Positions 8,005 through 16,376 of a DNA stretch of 64,000 nucleotides are shown one piece after another. The DNA is from Thermogemmatispora sp042408965 (lineage in GTDB: Bacteria > Chloroflexota > Ktedonobacteria > Ktedonobacterales > Ktedonobacteraceae). The notes beneath the pieces are model-generated. The model saw nothing but the letters and a program-made list of their open reading frames with translations, was not told the origin of the DNA and searched no databases. Made by a program: the position numbers and the translations under genes. The DNA lies in the NCBI GenBank assembly GCA_042408965.1, contig JBHOQN010000046.1, positions 1 through 64,000 of the forward strand, in the 5' to 3' direction. Position 1 is the stretch's first letter. Each line of letters opens with the position of its first letter.

Positions 8005-8400
8005 ATGAATATGACTGATCCCATCGCGGATATGCTCACTCGTATTCGCAATGCGATCGCTGCCCGGCACACTCGCGTGGCGATCCCGGCCTCAAAGATG
8101 AAACTGGCTATCGCGCGTGTGCTCAAGGAAGAGGGCTATATTAAGGATATTGAGGTCTTAAAGGATAATCCCCAGGGGACGATCCGTATCACCCTGCGCT
8201 ATATCGATAAGAAGCCGGTCCTGACGCAGTTGCAGCGCATCAGCAAGCCGGGGAGGCGTGTCTACACGCGGCGCGAGGATATCCCGCGCGTGCGTGGTGG
8301 CCTGGGGATCGCCATTCTGTCCACTCCCAGGGGCGTGATGACCGGGCGCAGGGCCTATCAGCTCGGCCTGGGTGGTGAAGTGATTTGCCATGTCTGGTAG
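8005..8400 (+). CDS. rpsH: 30S ribosomal protein S8
   Basis: A 131-residue S8, normal length, a primary binder of the 16S central domain. MNMTDPIADMLTRIRNAIAA starts the protein, and the C-terminal GLGIAILSTPRGVMTGRRA is diagnostic. The ATG follows CGTGGAGGTTGTACC, and rplF follows 15 bp after the stop. Confidence 0.97.
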   Translation: MNMTDPIADMLTRIRNAIAARHTRVAIPASKMKLAIARVLKEEGYIKDIEVLKDNPQGTIRITLRYIDKKPVLTQLQRISKPGRRVYTRREDIPRVRGGLGIAILSTPRGVMTGRRAYQLGLGGEVICHVW

Positions 8401-8415
8401 ACGGGAGGTTTTCAC

Positions 8416-8991
8416 GTGTCTCGTATAGGGCGTATGCCAATCCCGGTACCGCCAAAGGTGCAGGTGAGCTGGACCGAGGAGAACCTGGTGACCGTCAAGG
8501 GTCCCAAGGGCGAGCTCTCGCTTCAGATCCCGCCCTCGCTCTCACTCAAGCTGGAGGACGGGACCCTGACGGTCTCCCGGCAATCCGATAGCAAGCAACA
8601 TCGCTCGCAGCACGGCCTGTATCGGACGCTGATCAACAACATGGTGGTCGGCGTCACCCAGGGCTACACCAGACAGCTCGAGATCCACGGCGTCGGCTAC
8701 CGCGCCGCCAAGGTGGGGAACAACCTGGTGATCCAGGTGGGCTACTCGCACCCCATCGAGGTCCAGCCGCCCGAGGGGATCTCGTTTACCTTCGATGGTG
8801 TGGACTCCGTGACGAAGGCCACGCGGATCAGCGTGGTCGGAATCGACAAGCAGAAGGTGGGCGAGATGGCGGCCATTATCCGCCGTATCCGTGAACCTGA
8901 GCCCTATAAGGGCAAGGGGATTCGTTATACAGGCGAGGCGATTCGCCGCAAGGCTGGCAAGGCCGGCAAGGTTGGCGGTAAGAAGAAGTAA
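8416..8991 (+). CDS. rplF: 50S ribosomal protein L6
   Basis: L6 lies near the sarcin-ricin loop and the GTPase centre. It starts with GTG at 8416 after ACGGGAGGTTTTCAC and gives MSRIGRMPIPVPPKVQV. Both tandem domains are present: QHGLYRTLINNMVVGVTQGY ends the first, and IRRIREPEPYKGKGIRYTGE is the family C-terminal signature. It has 191 residues; an Ala/Gly/Lys repeat (GKAGKVGGKKK) adds a short basic tail. Confidence 0.96.
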   Translation: MSRIGRMPIPVPPKVQVSWTEENLVTVKGPKGELSLQIPPSLSLKLEDGTLTVSRQSDSKQHRSQHGLYRTLINNMVVGVTQGYTRQLEIHGVGYRAAKVGNNLVIQVGYSHPIEVQPPEGISFTFDGVDSVTKATRISVVGIDKQKVGEMAAIIRRIREPEPYKGKGIRYTGEAIRRKAGKAGKVGGKKK

Positions 8992-9187
8992 ATGGGGGAA
9001 GGAAGAGGCCAGGTCCACTCCGCCTGCGCCAGCTGTGTGCCTCTATGACAGGCTCAGCGGGCAGGAGGGGCCACGCGGAAGTTATCCCCACGCGCTCTGA
9101 GGGACGTAGTGCCGACCACGTCTCTCGTCACGAGCCGGGCGGCGCTGACTCCATTCTTCCCCGCCAGAAGGATAGGGAATAATACAT

Positions 9188-9826
9188 ATGATCAGAACGT
9201 TTCATGCTAATCAGGCGCGGCTGCGGCGGCACCAGCGTTTGCGACGCCGGGTAAGAGGGACGGAAGTACGTCCGCGTCTGAACGTCTTTCGCAGTGCTAC
9301 CCATATCTATGCGCAGATCATTGATGACACGACGGGGCGTACCCTGGTGGCGGCCTCCTCACTCGACGAGCTGCTGCGCGATTTCAAGCCGGAGCCGGTG
9401 CAGGAGCATGTGGCAGAGCAGGAGCCGGCTGGCGGGCGGCAGGAGGTCGAGGTTCTGGTAGAGAGTGCGGCCGAGGCGGCGCCCACATCGAAGAAGGCTG
9501 GCCGTGCGGCGCGCAGCCAGCCCCAGGCCCAGCAGGCTAAAGGCGCGAAGGGGGGCCAGCAGCAGCAGCGAGGCCGGCCCATGACCCAGGTAAAGACCGT
9601 GCTGCCAAGTGCCCAGAAAGGTGCCAGAAAAACACCTGTCGAAGCGCTGGCCGCTATCGCTCATAATCGCAAGGTCGCCGTTGCCCGCGAGGTCGGGAAG
9701 CTCGTGGCACGGCGGGCCCGTGAGCAGGGGATCGACAAGGTGGTTTTTGATCGTGGGGGCTATGCCTATCACGGGCGCGTGGCCGCACTGGCGGAAGGTG
9801 CGCGTGAAGGCGGCCTGCAGTTCTAG
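9188..9826 (+). CDS. rplR: 50S ribosomal protein L18 with large internal insertion
   Basis: L18 binds 5S rRNA. The N-terminal part RLRRHQRLRRRVRGTEVRPR and LNVFRSATHIYAQIIDD, and the C-terminal part VFDRGGYAYHGRVAALAEGA, are normal. Between about residues 64 and 150 lies an insertion rich in Glu, Gln, Ala and Lys, including Gln-rich runs, raising the length from about 120 to 212. The frame is continuous. A 196-bp gap without a gene precedes it, and rpsE follows 14 bp later. Confidence 0.94.
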   Translation: MIRTFHANQARLRRHQRLRRRVRGTEVRPRLNVFRSATHIYAQIIDDTTGRTLVAASSLDELLRDFKPEPVQEHVAEQEPAGGRQEVEVLVESAAEAAPTSKKAGRAARSQPQAQQAKGAKGGQQQQRGRPMTQVKTVLPSAQKGARKTPVEALAAIAHNRKVAVAREVGKLVARRAREQGIDKVVFDRGGYAYHGRVAALAEGAREGGLQF

Positions 9827-9840
9827 GCACGAGGAGTAAG

Positions 9841-10503
9841 ATGCCAAGGATAGATGCTTCAAAACTGAACCTGGAAGAGATCGTGGTGGACGTCACCCGT
9901 GTCTCCAAGGTTGTCAAGGGCGGGCGGCGTTTCAGTATTCGCGCGCTCGTGGTGGTTGGTGATCGCAACGGTCATGTGGGCTACGGCATGGGCAAGGCTG
10001 CTGAGTACACTGAGGCCATTCGTAAAGCTGCTGAAGATGCCAAAAAGCACCTGATCCAGGTGCCGCTGACCGGCACCACCATTCCCTACATGGTCAAGAC
10101 AACCTTCGGCGCCTCGGAGGTGATGTTGAAGCCGGCTGCCCCTGGTACCGGAGTGATCGCCGGCGCAGCCGTGCGCGCGGTCGTGGAGCTGGCTGGTATT
10201 CGCGATATCTTAACCAAGACGATTGGCAGCTCCAACAAGGCCAATACTGTGGGCGCCTGCCTTGAGGCTCTCAAAGATCTGCATTCGCCCGAAGAGGTGG
10301 CCGCCATCCGCGGCAAAACGGTGGTGGAACTGCTGGGACGCCGGCGGGCCGAGCAGCTCGCCGCAGCGGCTGCCAGCGCCGCCGAGCAGGCGGCCGCAGT
10401 GCGGGCCGCTCGAGAGGAGGAGGCCCGCGAACAGCGCGCTGTGCGCCGCGCCGCCCGAGAGCGCTCCGAGCGCGGTGAGCGCCGTGGTGAGCGCCGGCGC
10501 TAG
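9841..10503 (+). CDS. rpsE: 30S ribosomal protein S5 with basic C-terminal tail
   Basis: S5 acts at the mRNA entry site and in decoding fidelity. The double-stranded RNA-binding-like fold is visible as VVKGGRRFSIRALVVVGDRN and GHVGYGMGKAAEYTEAIRKA, and the C-terminal domain as APGTGVIAGAAVRAVVELAG. After about residue 165 it continues for about 55 residues as an Ala-rich helix and an Arg/Glu tail (RSERGERRGERRR). The usual length is about 165, here 220. Confidence 0.95.
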   Translation: MPRIDASKLNLEEIVVDVTRVSKVVKGGRRFSIRALVVVGDRNGHVGYGMGKAAEYTEAIRKAAEDAKKHLIQVPLTGTTIPYMVKTTFGASEVMLKPAAPGTGVIAGAAVRAVVELAGIRDILTKTIGSSNKANTVGACLEALKDLHSPEEVAAIRGKTVVELLGRRRAEQLAAAAASAAEQAAAVRAAREEEAREQRAVRRAARERSERGERRGERRR

Positions 10504-10544
10504 GCTGTCGGGGGCCTGCCTTCGTTCATCTGAGGAGAGAAATC

Positions 10545-10727
10545 ATGGCGAAATTACGTATCAAATGGGTCAAGAGTGCCATTGGCTACTCCCGGGATCA
10601 GCGAGCCACCATCTACTCACTGGGGCTGCGCAAGCTTCAGCAGGAGGTGATCCGCGAGGATGATCCCACCACCCGTGGTATGATTCGCAAAGTCAATCAC
10701 CTGGTCAAGGTAGAGGAGATGGCGTGA
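10545..10727 (+). CDS. rpmD: 50S ribosomal protein L30
   Basis: A 60-residue L30, normal length. LRIKWVKSAIGYSRDQRATI followed by YSLGLRKLQQEVIREDDPTT and a final segment with GMIRKVNHLVKVEE match the family. The ATG follows TGAGGAGAGAAATC. The stop overlaps the rplO start. Confidence 0.95.
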   Translation: MAKLRIKWVKSAIGYSRDQRATIYSLGLRKLQQEVIREDDPTTRGMIRKVNHLVKVEEMA

Positions 10728-11251
10728 TGAAACTGTCAGACCTGAGACCAGCTCCTGGATCGTATAAAGAGTCACGACGGGTCGGACGCGGACATGGCTC
10801 CGGGCGCGGCAAGACAGCGGGACGTGGCACCAAGGGCCAGAAGGCCCGCACCGGTGGGAAGATCCATCGCGCCTTCAATGGCGGTCAGACGCGCCTCTCC
10901 AAGCGCCTGCCCTTCTTGCGTGGTATCGGCAATAGCAATACGCTCTTCCGCAAGAACTACGCTATTGTCAATCTGTCCGAGCTGACGCGCTTCGAGGCAG
11001 GCGCCTCTGTCACGCCAGAGACCCTCGTCGCCAGGCACCTGCTCACCGCCACGCAGGGGCGCGGCCTGGTCAAAATTCTCGGTGATGGCGACATCGATCG
11101 CCCGCTCACCGTGCGTGCGCACAAGTTCTCGCAGCGTGCGCGTGCCAGGATCGAGGCCGCCGGGGGCAGCGTCGAACTGATCCCGGTCAGGGTCTACGAG
11201 AAAACCAAGCGACGCAAAGACCAGGGCAAGGCCGCTCAGCCCCAGGCCTGA
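10727..11251 (+). CDS. rplO: 50S ribosomal protein L15
   Basis: L15 is a late assembly protein of the large subunit. MKLSDLRPAPGSYKESRRVG, the Gly-rich RGHGSGRGKTAGRGTKGQKA and HRAFNGGQTRLSKRLPFLRG are diagnostic. The ATG at 10727 overlaps the rpmD stop by one base; a GTG one codon upstream is an equal alternative. It has 174 residues, about 25 more than usual, from a Lys/Gln-rich tail. Confidence 0.95.
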   Translation: MKLSDLRPAPGSYKESRRVGRGHGSGRGKTAGRGTKGQKARTGGKIHRAFNGGQTRLSKRLPFLRGIGNSNTLFRKNYAIVNLSELTRFEAGASVTPETLVARHLLTATQGRGLVKILGDGDIDRPLTVRAHKFSQRARARIEAAGGSVELIPVRVYEKTKRRKDQGKAAQPQA

Positions 11252-11372
11252 GCCGACCTGCCTGCCGATGTGGGCAGCCCTGGCGGGGGCGGCGCAGCGC
11301 TGCTGCTGCCGGTCTGTAGCCTCCCTGCTCCCGCCTGGCTGTCCCGACGCCTGTTTGTGAAAGGAGCCTTCC

Positions 11373-12704
11373 ATGTGGGAACGGCTGCGCAGTGTCTGGA
11401 CTGTTCCTGACCTACGCAAAAAGATTCTCTATACCCTGGCAATGCTCCTGCTCATGCGCGTGCTGGCGCACATCACTGTGCCGCTGACGCACCAGCAGGA
11501 GCAGAGCCTTGCCGCGCTCTTCACCAACGGCCAGAACCAGAATCTGGGTCAGTTGCTCGGTCTGCTGGACATCTTCTCTGGCGGCTCCCTGCAGACCTAC
11601 TCCATCATCGCGCTGAGCGTCTATCCCTATATCACGGCGACCATCGTGATGCAGCTCCTGACCCCCATCATTCCCGCGCTGCAACGGCTCTCCGAAGAGG
11701 GTGAGGCGGGACGTCTCAAGTTCAGCCAGATCACACGCTGGATCACCGTGCCTATAGCCTTTTTGAATGCGCTGGGCAGTGCAGCGATCTTTGTGCGCGT
11801 GGGCGTGCTGGACGCCAGCACCTTCAACCTCTTTGGGCCGAACTGGCTGCAGACCCTGGCCATCCTGCTCTCGCTGACCACGGGAACGATGATCCTGGTC
11901 TGGATCGGTGAGCTGATCACGGAGAACGGTATCGGCAACGGTATCTCGATCGTCATCTTTGGAAATATTGTCACCAGGTTGCCCAGTCTGGTGCAGCAGG
12001 GATATATCTCCAGCACCTCAACCGGCGGGGCTGGAAGCAGCGTCGTCAACCTTGGCGTCCTGTTGATCATCACCCTGGTCACCATCGCCAGCATCGTCTA
12101 CATCTACCTGGGTCAGCGGCGCATCCCGATCCAGTACCCGACCAAGCGCATGGTCGGACGCGGCATGCTGGTGGGTTCATCGCAGACCACCTACATTCCG
12201 ATGCAGGTCAACAGCGCCGGCATGATCCCGCTGATCTTTGCCAACTCGATGCTGCTCTTCCCGACGGTCGTGGCGCAGTACCTGGCAAGCAGCGACGTGA
12301 AGTGGCTGGCGAATGCCTCTGGCTGGCTGAGCAGCACGCTGTTAAACACCACGCTGCCCTTCTACTGGATCGTCTACTTTGTTCTGGCGGTGCTCTTTAC
12401 CTACTTCTACGCCCATGTGCTCTGGGAGCAGCAAAACATCCCTGAGAATCTGCAAAGGCAGGGCGCACATGTGCCTGGCTATCGGCCGGGCGAGCAGACT
12501 CGCAGCTACCTGGCCACGCTGTTGAATCGCGTCACGCTGGGTGGCGCGCTCTTCCTGGGCATTCTGGCCATCCTGCCCTACCTGGCCAGGACGCAGATGC
12601 TCAGTTCGACCGCTCTTCTGATCGTGGTGGGTGTCGTGCTGGATACCATCAGGCAGCTTGAAGCCCAGATGGTCATGCGTAACTACTCTGGTTTCCTGTC
12701 GTAG
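11373..12704 (+). CDS. secY: Preprotein translocase subunit SecY
   Basis: A 443-residue SecY, the channel of the Sec translocon. About ten hydrophobic segments are visible from residue 20 to the C-terminus. Signatures are the plug-region sequence NLGQLLGLLDIFSGGSLQTY, the SIIALSVYPYITATIVMQLL helix and the cytoplasmic loop GQRRIPIQYPTKRMVGRGML. The ATG follows GTGAAAGGAGCCTTCC. It sits in its canonical place after rplO and before adk. Confidence 0.97.
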   Translation: MWERLRSVWTVPDLRKKILYTLAMLLLMRVLAHITVPLTHQQEQSLAALFTNGQNQNLGQLLGLLDIFSGGSLQTYSIIALSVYPYITATIVMQLLTPIIPALQRLSEEGEAGRLKFSQITRWITVPIAFLNALGSAAIFVRVGVLDASTFNLFGPNWLQTLAILLSLTTGTMILVWIGELITENGIGNGISIVIFGNIVTRLPSLVQQGYISSTSTGGAGSSVVNLGVLLIITLVTIASIVYIYLGQRRIPIQYPTKRMVGRGMLVGSSQTTYIPMQVNSAGMIPLIFANSMLLFPTVVAQYLASSDVKWLANASGWLSSTLLNTTLPFYWIVYFVLAVLFTYFYAHVLWEQQNIPENLQRQGAHVPGYRPGEQTRSYLATLLNRVTLGGALFLGILAILPYLARTQMLSSTALLIVVGVVLDTIRQLEAQMVMRNYSGFLS

Positions 12705-12755
12705 ATCGGCGGGGCGCAGTGCCGCGCCTCGTCCGCTTCCATCGGAGGAGAAACG

Positions 12756-13424
12756 GTGATACTCATTCTAATCGGCGCTCAAGGGTCGGGCAAAGGCACC
12801 CAGGCAGAGGCGCTCTCAGCAGCGCTGGCCATCCCGCATGTGGCCAGCGGAGATCTGTTTCGTAAGGAAGTCGCTGATGGAACCGAGCTGGGTCTCAAGG
12901 CCAAAGCCTATCTGGATCGCGGCGAGCTGGTTCCCGATGAACTGACGATCGCCATGATTCTGGGGCGACTGGCTCGTCCCGACTGCGCCGGGGGGGTCCT
13001 GCTGGATGGCTTTCCGCGCACGATCCCCCAGGCGGAGGCGCTGGATAAAGGGTTGCAGTCCGCCGGAAGAGAGATCGACCTCGCGCTCTATCTGGATGTG
13101 CCGCGCGAGGAGCTGGTCAAACGGCTGTCGGGACGCTACATCTGCCGCGCCGGACAGCACGTCTACAATGTCTATAGCAAACCGCCCAGGGTTCCGGGGG
13201 TCTGCGATATCGATGGAAGCGAGCTGTACCAGCGCTCGGACGATGTAGGGGAGGCCGTAGAGCGACGGCTGGATATCTTCTTCAATGAGACGATCCGCCT
13301 GCTCGACTACTATGCCGGCCGGCAGAAACTGGTGAAGATCAACGGCAACCAGAGCATCGACCAGGTGCAGCAGGATCTCCTGAGCACGATCAGAAACTAC
13401 GGAAGTCAGCATGGATCGCTCTAA
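12756..13424 (+). CDS. adk: Adenylate kinase, long-LID type with incomplete zinc site
   Basis: Interconverts ATP plus AMP and two ADP. The Walker A motif GAQGSGKGTQ is at residues 7-16, and GVLLDGFPRT and the SGRYICR segment are present. The LID is the long type, but the zinc ligands are Cys (CRAGQ, first Cys kept, second position Gly), then Cys and Asp in CDIDG. Related enzymes use Cys-Cys-Cys-Asp or four Cys, so one ligand appears lost. The start is GTG at 12756 after CGGAGGAGAAACG. It has 222 residues, normal length. Confidence 0.95.
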   Translation: MILILIGAQGSGKGTQAEALSAALAIPHVASGDLFRKEVADGTELGLKAKAYLDRGELVPDELTIAMILGRLARPDCAGGVLLDGFPRTIPQAEALDKGLQSAGREIDLALYLDVPREELVKRLSGRYICRAGQHVYNVYSKPPRVPGVCDIDGSELYQRSDDVGEAVERRLDIFFNETIRLLDYYAGRQKLVKINGNQSIDQVQQDLLSTIRNYGSQHGSL

Positions 13425-13542
13425 CTGCCCGGCTGAGCAGGCAGAGAAAGGCGCCTGGCTCTCTGCTCAGCAGCGCGCTTGAGTCTGGCGAGGGACCCCT
13501 GGTCCAGTTCAGTCCGGCCGGCGATCCATGAGGAGTGAAATT

Positions 13543-14292
13543 GTGGCGATTATCATAAAGTCAAAGGCCGAACGCGAATGCATGCGAGAGACCGGGCGCA
13601 TCGTAGCTGCTCTGCTCGCCGAACTGCGCAACGCCGTGCGTCCTGGTATCACGACCGCAGACCTTGATCGGCTGGCGGCCCGGGAGCTGGAGCGTCACGG
13701 CGCCAGATCCAGCTCGCTGGGCTATCATGGCTATCCCGGTCACATCTGTGTCTCGGTCAACGATGAGGTCGTGCACGGCATTCCAGGCGGGCGCGTCCTT
13801 CAGGAGGGCGATATTGTTGCCCTTGATGCCGCCGCCAACTATCAGGGCTGGCACGCTGATGCCGCCATCACCGTAGGGGTGGGAGCCATCACCCCCGAGC
13901 TGCAACGGCTGCTGAAAGTGACAGAGGATGCCCTGTACCGGGGCATTGCCGCGGCGCGTGCCGGCAACCGCCTGCAGGATATCAGTCGCGCGATCCAGCA
14001 GTTCGTGGAGGCAGCCGGCTTTTCGCTGGTGCGCCACTACGGCGGGCACGGCGTCGGACGCAGCATGCATGAGGACCCACAGGTGCTCAACTATGTGGAA
14101 CCGGGGCTGCCCAATCCCGTGTTGCGTCCAGGCACCGTGCTGGCGATCGAGCCGATGGTCAATATGGGCGGTGCAGAGACGCGCGTGCTGGACGACCACT
14201 GGACAGTCGTCACCGCCGATCACAGTTACTCTGCACACTTCGAGCATACGGTGGCCATCACGGATGGCGACGCAGAGATCTTAACGCTGTAA
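13543..14292 (+). CDS. map: Methionine aminopeptidase, type I
   Basis: Removes the N-terminal Met from new proteins using two metal ions. Metal-ligand motifs are visible: ALDAAANYQGWHADAA (two Asp), HYGGHGVGRSMHEDPQV (His), AIEPM (Glu) and FEHTVAITD (Glu). The GTG at 13543 is preferred because AGGAG at 13531-13535 is spaced correctly; an ATG at 13528 is the alternative. It has 249 residues, normal length, and follows secY-adk as in many spc operons. Confidence 0.95.
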   Translation: MAIIIKSKAERECMRETGRIVAALLAELRNAVRPGITTADLDRLAARELERHGARSSSLGYHGYPGHICVSVNDEVVHGIPGGRVLQEGDIVALDAAANYQGWHADAAITVGVGAITPELQRLLKVTEDALYRGIAAARAGNRLQDISRAIQQFVEAAGFSLVRHYGGHGVGRSMHEDPQVLNYVEPGLPNPVLRPGTVLAIEPMVNMGGAETRVLDDHWTVVTADHSYSAHFEHTVAITDGDAEILTL

Positions 14293-14446
14293 GGCGAACA
14301 TGTACCTGCAACAACTGGGCCTGGAACAGCTTCTCACTCAGCGCTGAAGCTGCGACCGGCACGCGGCTCTCCCGCTCGCTCCCGCCGGGCCGGGGTGATC
14401 CGCGGCGTATATGCGTGCTGTGCGGCTATGAGGAAGGGCCTGCCCC

Positions 14447-14475
14447 TCGACTTTCCCAGGGGTTTGTGCTATAAT
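14447..14475 (+). promoter_or_regulatory. Sigma-70-type promoter upstream of infA
   Basis: A -35-like TCGACT at 14447-14452, a 17-bp spacer and a perfect -10 TATAAT at 14470-14475 preceded by TGC (extended -10). It lies in the gap between map and infA and would give the infA-rpmJ-rpsM-rpsK-rpsD-rpoA-rplQ block its own transcription start near 14482. Confidence 0.72.
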
Positions 14476-14487
14476 TCGCAGTTGGTT

Positions 14488-14512
14488 GCAGCAGTCTTCT
14501 CTGCTGCTTTTT
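14488..14512 (+). terminator. Intrinsic-terminator-like hairpin just after the infA promoter
   Basis: GCAGCAG at 14488-14494 pairs perfectly with CTGCTGC at 14501-14507 over a 6-nt loop, followed by five T. It begins only about 6 nt after the predicted start of the promoter at 14447-14475. It could end read-through from map, attenuate the infA transcript or release a tiny RNA. Confidence 0.65.
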
Positions 14513-14769
14513 GCCACTCTGGAAATGCGCACATGTCGTAGGGACGAACGACCTTCTCATAGAGAGCGAACTCGCCTTGTCTCCTCGTGCGTTCTCGGGA
14601 GCGTCTCCGAGGAATCCTTGCAGGCCAGCCGGTAGCGAGTAGCGTAGCAGCGAACGGGTAAGCGGGCAGGCTGCGGGTACGTGTTTGCACAGGCCTGTTT
14701 GTTGAGCCGACGCGGCTGATCTGAGCGATTCGATCCGCTGCAACAGGTGAAGACGAACGAAAGGGTGCT

Positions 14770-14991
14770 ATGCCAAAGAAGGACGAGATTGAGGTGGAGG
14801 GCAGGGTGATCGAGGCCCTCCCTAATGCCATGTTCAGGGTCGAGATTGATGAGAGCCATCAGGTTCTGGCGACCCTGTCGGGGCGCATTCGTATGAATTT
14901 CGTGCGGATTGTGCCCGGCGACCGCGTGAAGGTCGTACTCTCACCCTATGACCTGACACGGGGCCGCATTACCTGGCGCGTGAAGCCCTGA
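14770..14991 (+). CDS. infA: Translation initiation factor IF-1
   Basis: A 73-residue IF-1, an OB-fold protein that blocks the A site during initiation. KKDEIEVEGRVIEALPNAMF, LSGRIRMNFVRIVPGDRVKV and LSPYDLTRGRITWRVKP cover the whole family fold. The ATG follows GACGAACGAAAGGGTGCT. It begins the infA-rpmJ-rpsM cluster. A gap of 262 bp before rpmJ holds nothing I can identify. Confidence 0.97.
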   Translation: MPKKDEIEVEGRVIEALPNAMFRVEIDESHQVLATLSGRIRMNFVRIVPGDRVKVVLSPYDLTRGRITWRVKP

Positions 14992-15253
14992 GGCGAGGCG
15001 GGGACGGCTCTGACTCAGGTCATCTTCAGCATCGACATCGTTTCTGCTCTGCTGCATGGCATATCATGCAAGGAAGGGAAGAACAGCCAGCCTGCGGGCG
15101 AGCACGCTGTTCGTGAAAGGGATCACGTCGGATCAGGCCGGGCGGAGCCGCCCTCATGGAAGGAAGACAGCTCACTTCCAGATGAGAGCAGGCCTGGGGT
15201 CCGCGTTCTTATTCATATTGCTCTGAACTGAACTCTTCAGGAGGGAGGGAGCC

Positions 15254-15370
15254 GTGAAGGTACACGCTTCTGTCAAGCCGCGGTGTGAACATTGCAAGAT
15301 CATCCGGCGCAACCGCGTGGTAATGGTGATTTGTAGCAAAGACCCGAAGCATAAGCAGCGACAGGGTTAA
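15254..15370 (+). CDS. rpmJ: 50S ribosomal protein L36, zinc form
   Basis: A 38-residue L36. The GTG start at 15254 follows CAGGAGGGAGGGAGCC. The sequence MKVHASVKPRCEHCKIIRR then NRVVMVICSKDPKHKQRQG shows the zinc ligands Cys11, Cys14, Cys27 and His32. It lies in its canonical place between infA and rpsM. Confidence 0.96.
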   Translation: MKVHASVKPRCEHCKIIRRNRVVMVICSKDPKHKQRQG

Positions 15371-15460
15371 CCGAGGCAGCCCCGGAGCAGGCCACTGCGG
15401 GCGTCCACCAGGGCGTTCGAGGAGGCAGGGGAGCCTTTCATATCTGGTCTGGAGGAGAAG

Positions 15461-15844
15461 ATGGCTAGAATAGCCGGCGTCGATATCCCACGTGAGAAAC
15501 CTGTGGAGATTTCGCTGCGCTACATCTATGGGATCGGCCCCACGCTCAGCCGTAAGATTCTGGAAAAGACGCGCATCAATCCCGCCAAGCGGGTCAAGGA
15601 CCTGACGGAAGAAGAGGTCAACCGCATCCGTGAGGTGGTCGATCGAGAATATAAAGTAGAGGGCGATCTGCGGCGCGAGGTGGATCAGAACATCAAGCGG
15701 CTTATCGAGATTGGCTGCTACCGCGGGCTGCGCCATCGTCGCAACCTGCCGGTGCGCGGCCAGCGCACCCGCACGAACGCGCGCACGCGCCGCGGACCGC
15801 GCAAGACGGTGGCCGGCAAGAAGAAGTCGACCGCTAAGAAGTAA
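15461..15844 (+). CDS. rpsM: 30S ribosomal protein S13
   Basis: A 127-residue S13, normal length, in the head of the small subunit contacting P-site tRNA and L5. MARIAGVDIPREKPVEISLR, YIYGIGPTLSRKILEKTRIN and GLRHRRNLPVRGQRTRTNAR are diagnostic. The ATG follows CTGGAGGAGAAG. Confidence 0.97.
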   Translation: MARIAGVDIPREKPVEISLRYIYGIGPTLSRKILEKTRINPAKRVKDLTEEEVNRIREVVDREYKVEGDLRREVDQNIKRLIEIGCYRGLRHRRNLPVRGQRTRTNARTRRGPRKTVAGKKKSTAKK

Positions 15845-15944
15845 AGATGGGCAGCGAGCCGCTCCCCCGGCCAGGGCGCGGTCTTCGCTCAGACGGCATC
15901 ATTTGAGTGTATCTGCTAATGCCGGGAGGTAGCGAAAAAGCAGT

Positions 15945-16343
15945 ATGGCAGAGAAAAAGAAGCAGACAGGCAAGCCCAGACGGCGCGAGCGCAAGTCCGT
16001 GCCGCGCGGGCAGGCACATATTCAGGCAACCTTCAACAACACGATTGTGACGATGACCGACCCGAACGGGAACGTCATCGCCTGGGGAAGCGCCGGCGCA
16101 CAGGGCTTCAAGGGATCGCGCAAGAGTACGCCCTACGCGGCTCAGGTCACGGCCGAGGCGGCCGCCCGCAAAGCGATGGAGCATGGCATGCGCCAGGTCG
16201 AGGTCTATGTCAAGGGGCCTGGCTCTGGCCGCGAGGCGGCGATCCGCTCGCTGCAGGCCGCGGGCCTGAATGTGGTTTCGATTACCGATGTGACACCTAT
16301 TCCGCACAATGGCTGCCGACCGCCCAAGAGGCGTCGTGTGTAA
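15945..16343 (+). CDS. rpsK: 30S ribosomal protein S11
   Basis: A 132-residue S11 on the platform near the Shine-Dalgarno duplex. GQAHIQATFNNTIVTMTDPN, AWGSAGAQGFKGSRKSTPYA and the C-terminal TPIPHNGCRPPKRRRV are the family signature. The ribosome binding site is GGGAGGT, about 15 nt upstream. Confidence 0.97.
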   Translation: MAEKKKQTGKPRRRERKSVPRGQAHIQATFNNTIVTMTDPNGNVIAWGSAGAQGFKGSRKSTPYAAQVTAEAAARKAMEHGMRQVEVYVKGPGSGREAAIRSLQAAGLNVVSITDVTPIPHNGCRPPKRRRV

Positions 16344-16376
16344 GTGCGCTGTGCGTGTGAGGAGGGATCAGATTAG

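Larger units (their letters stand above)
14293..14769 (+). other. Intergenic region between map and infA
   Basis: About 480 bp with no convincing coding sequence. It holds a strong promoter at 14447-14475 and a terminator-like hairpin at 14488-14512 (listed separately). From the predicted transcription start to infA there would be a leader of nearly 290 nt in which I recognise no known riboswitch. The short frames inside lack similarity and ribosome binding sites. Confidence 0.7.

Noticed and set aside
14293..14769. Possible tRNA or small RNA gene before infA
   Set aside because: No cloverleaf or T-loop sequence could be built; only the promoter and hairpin remain.
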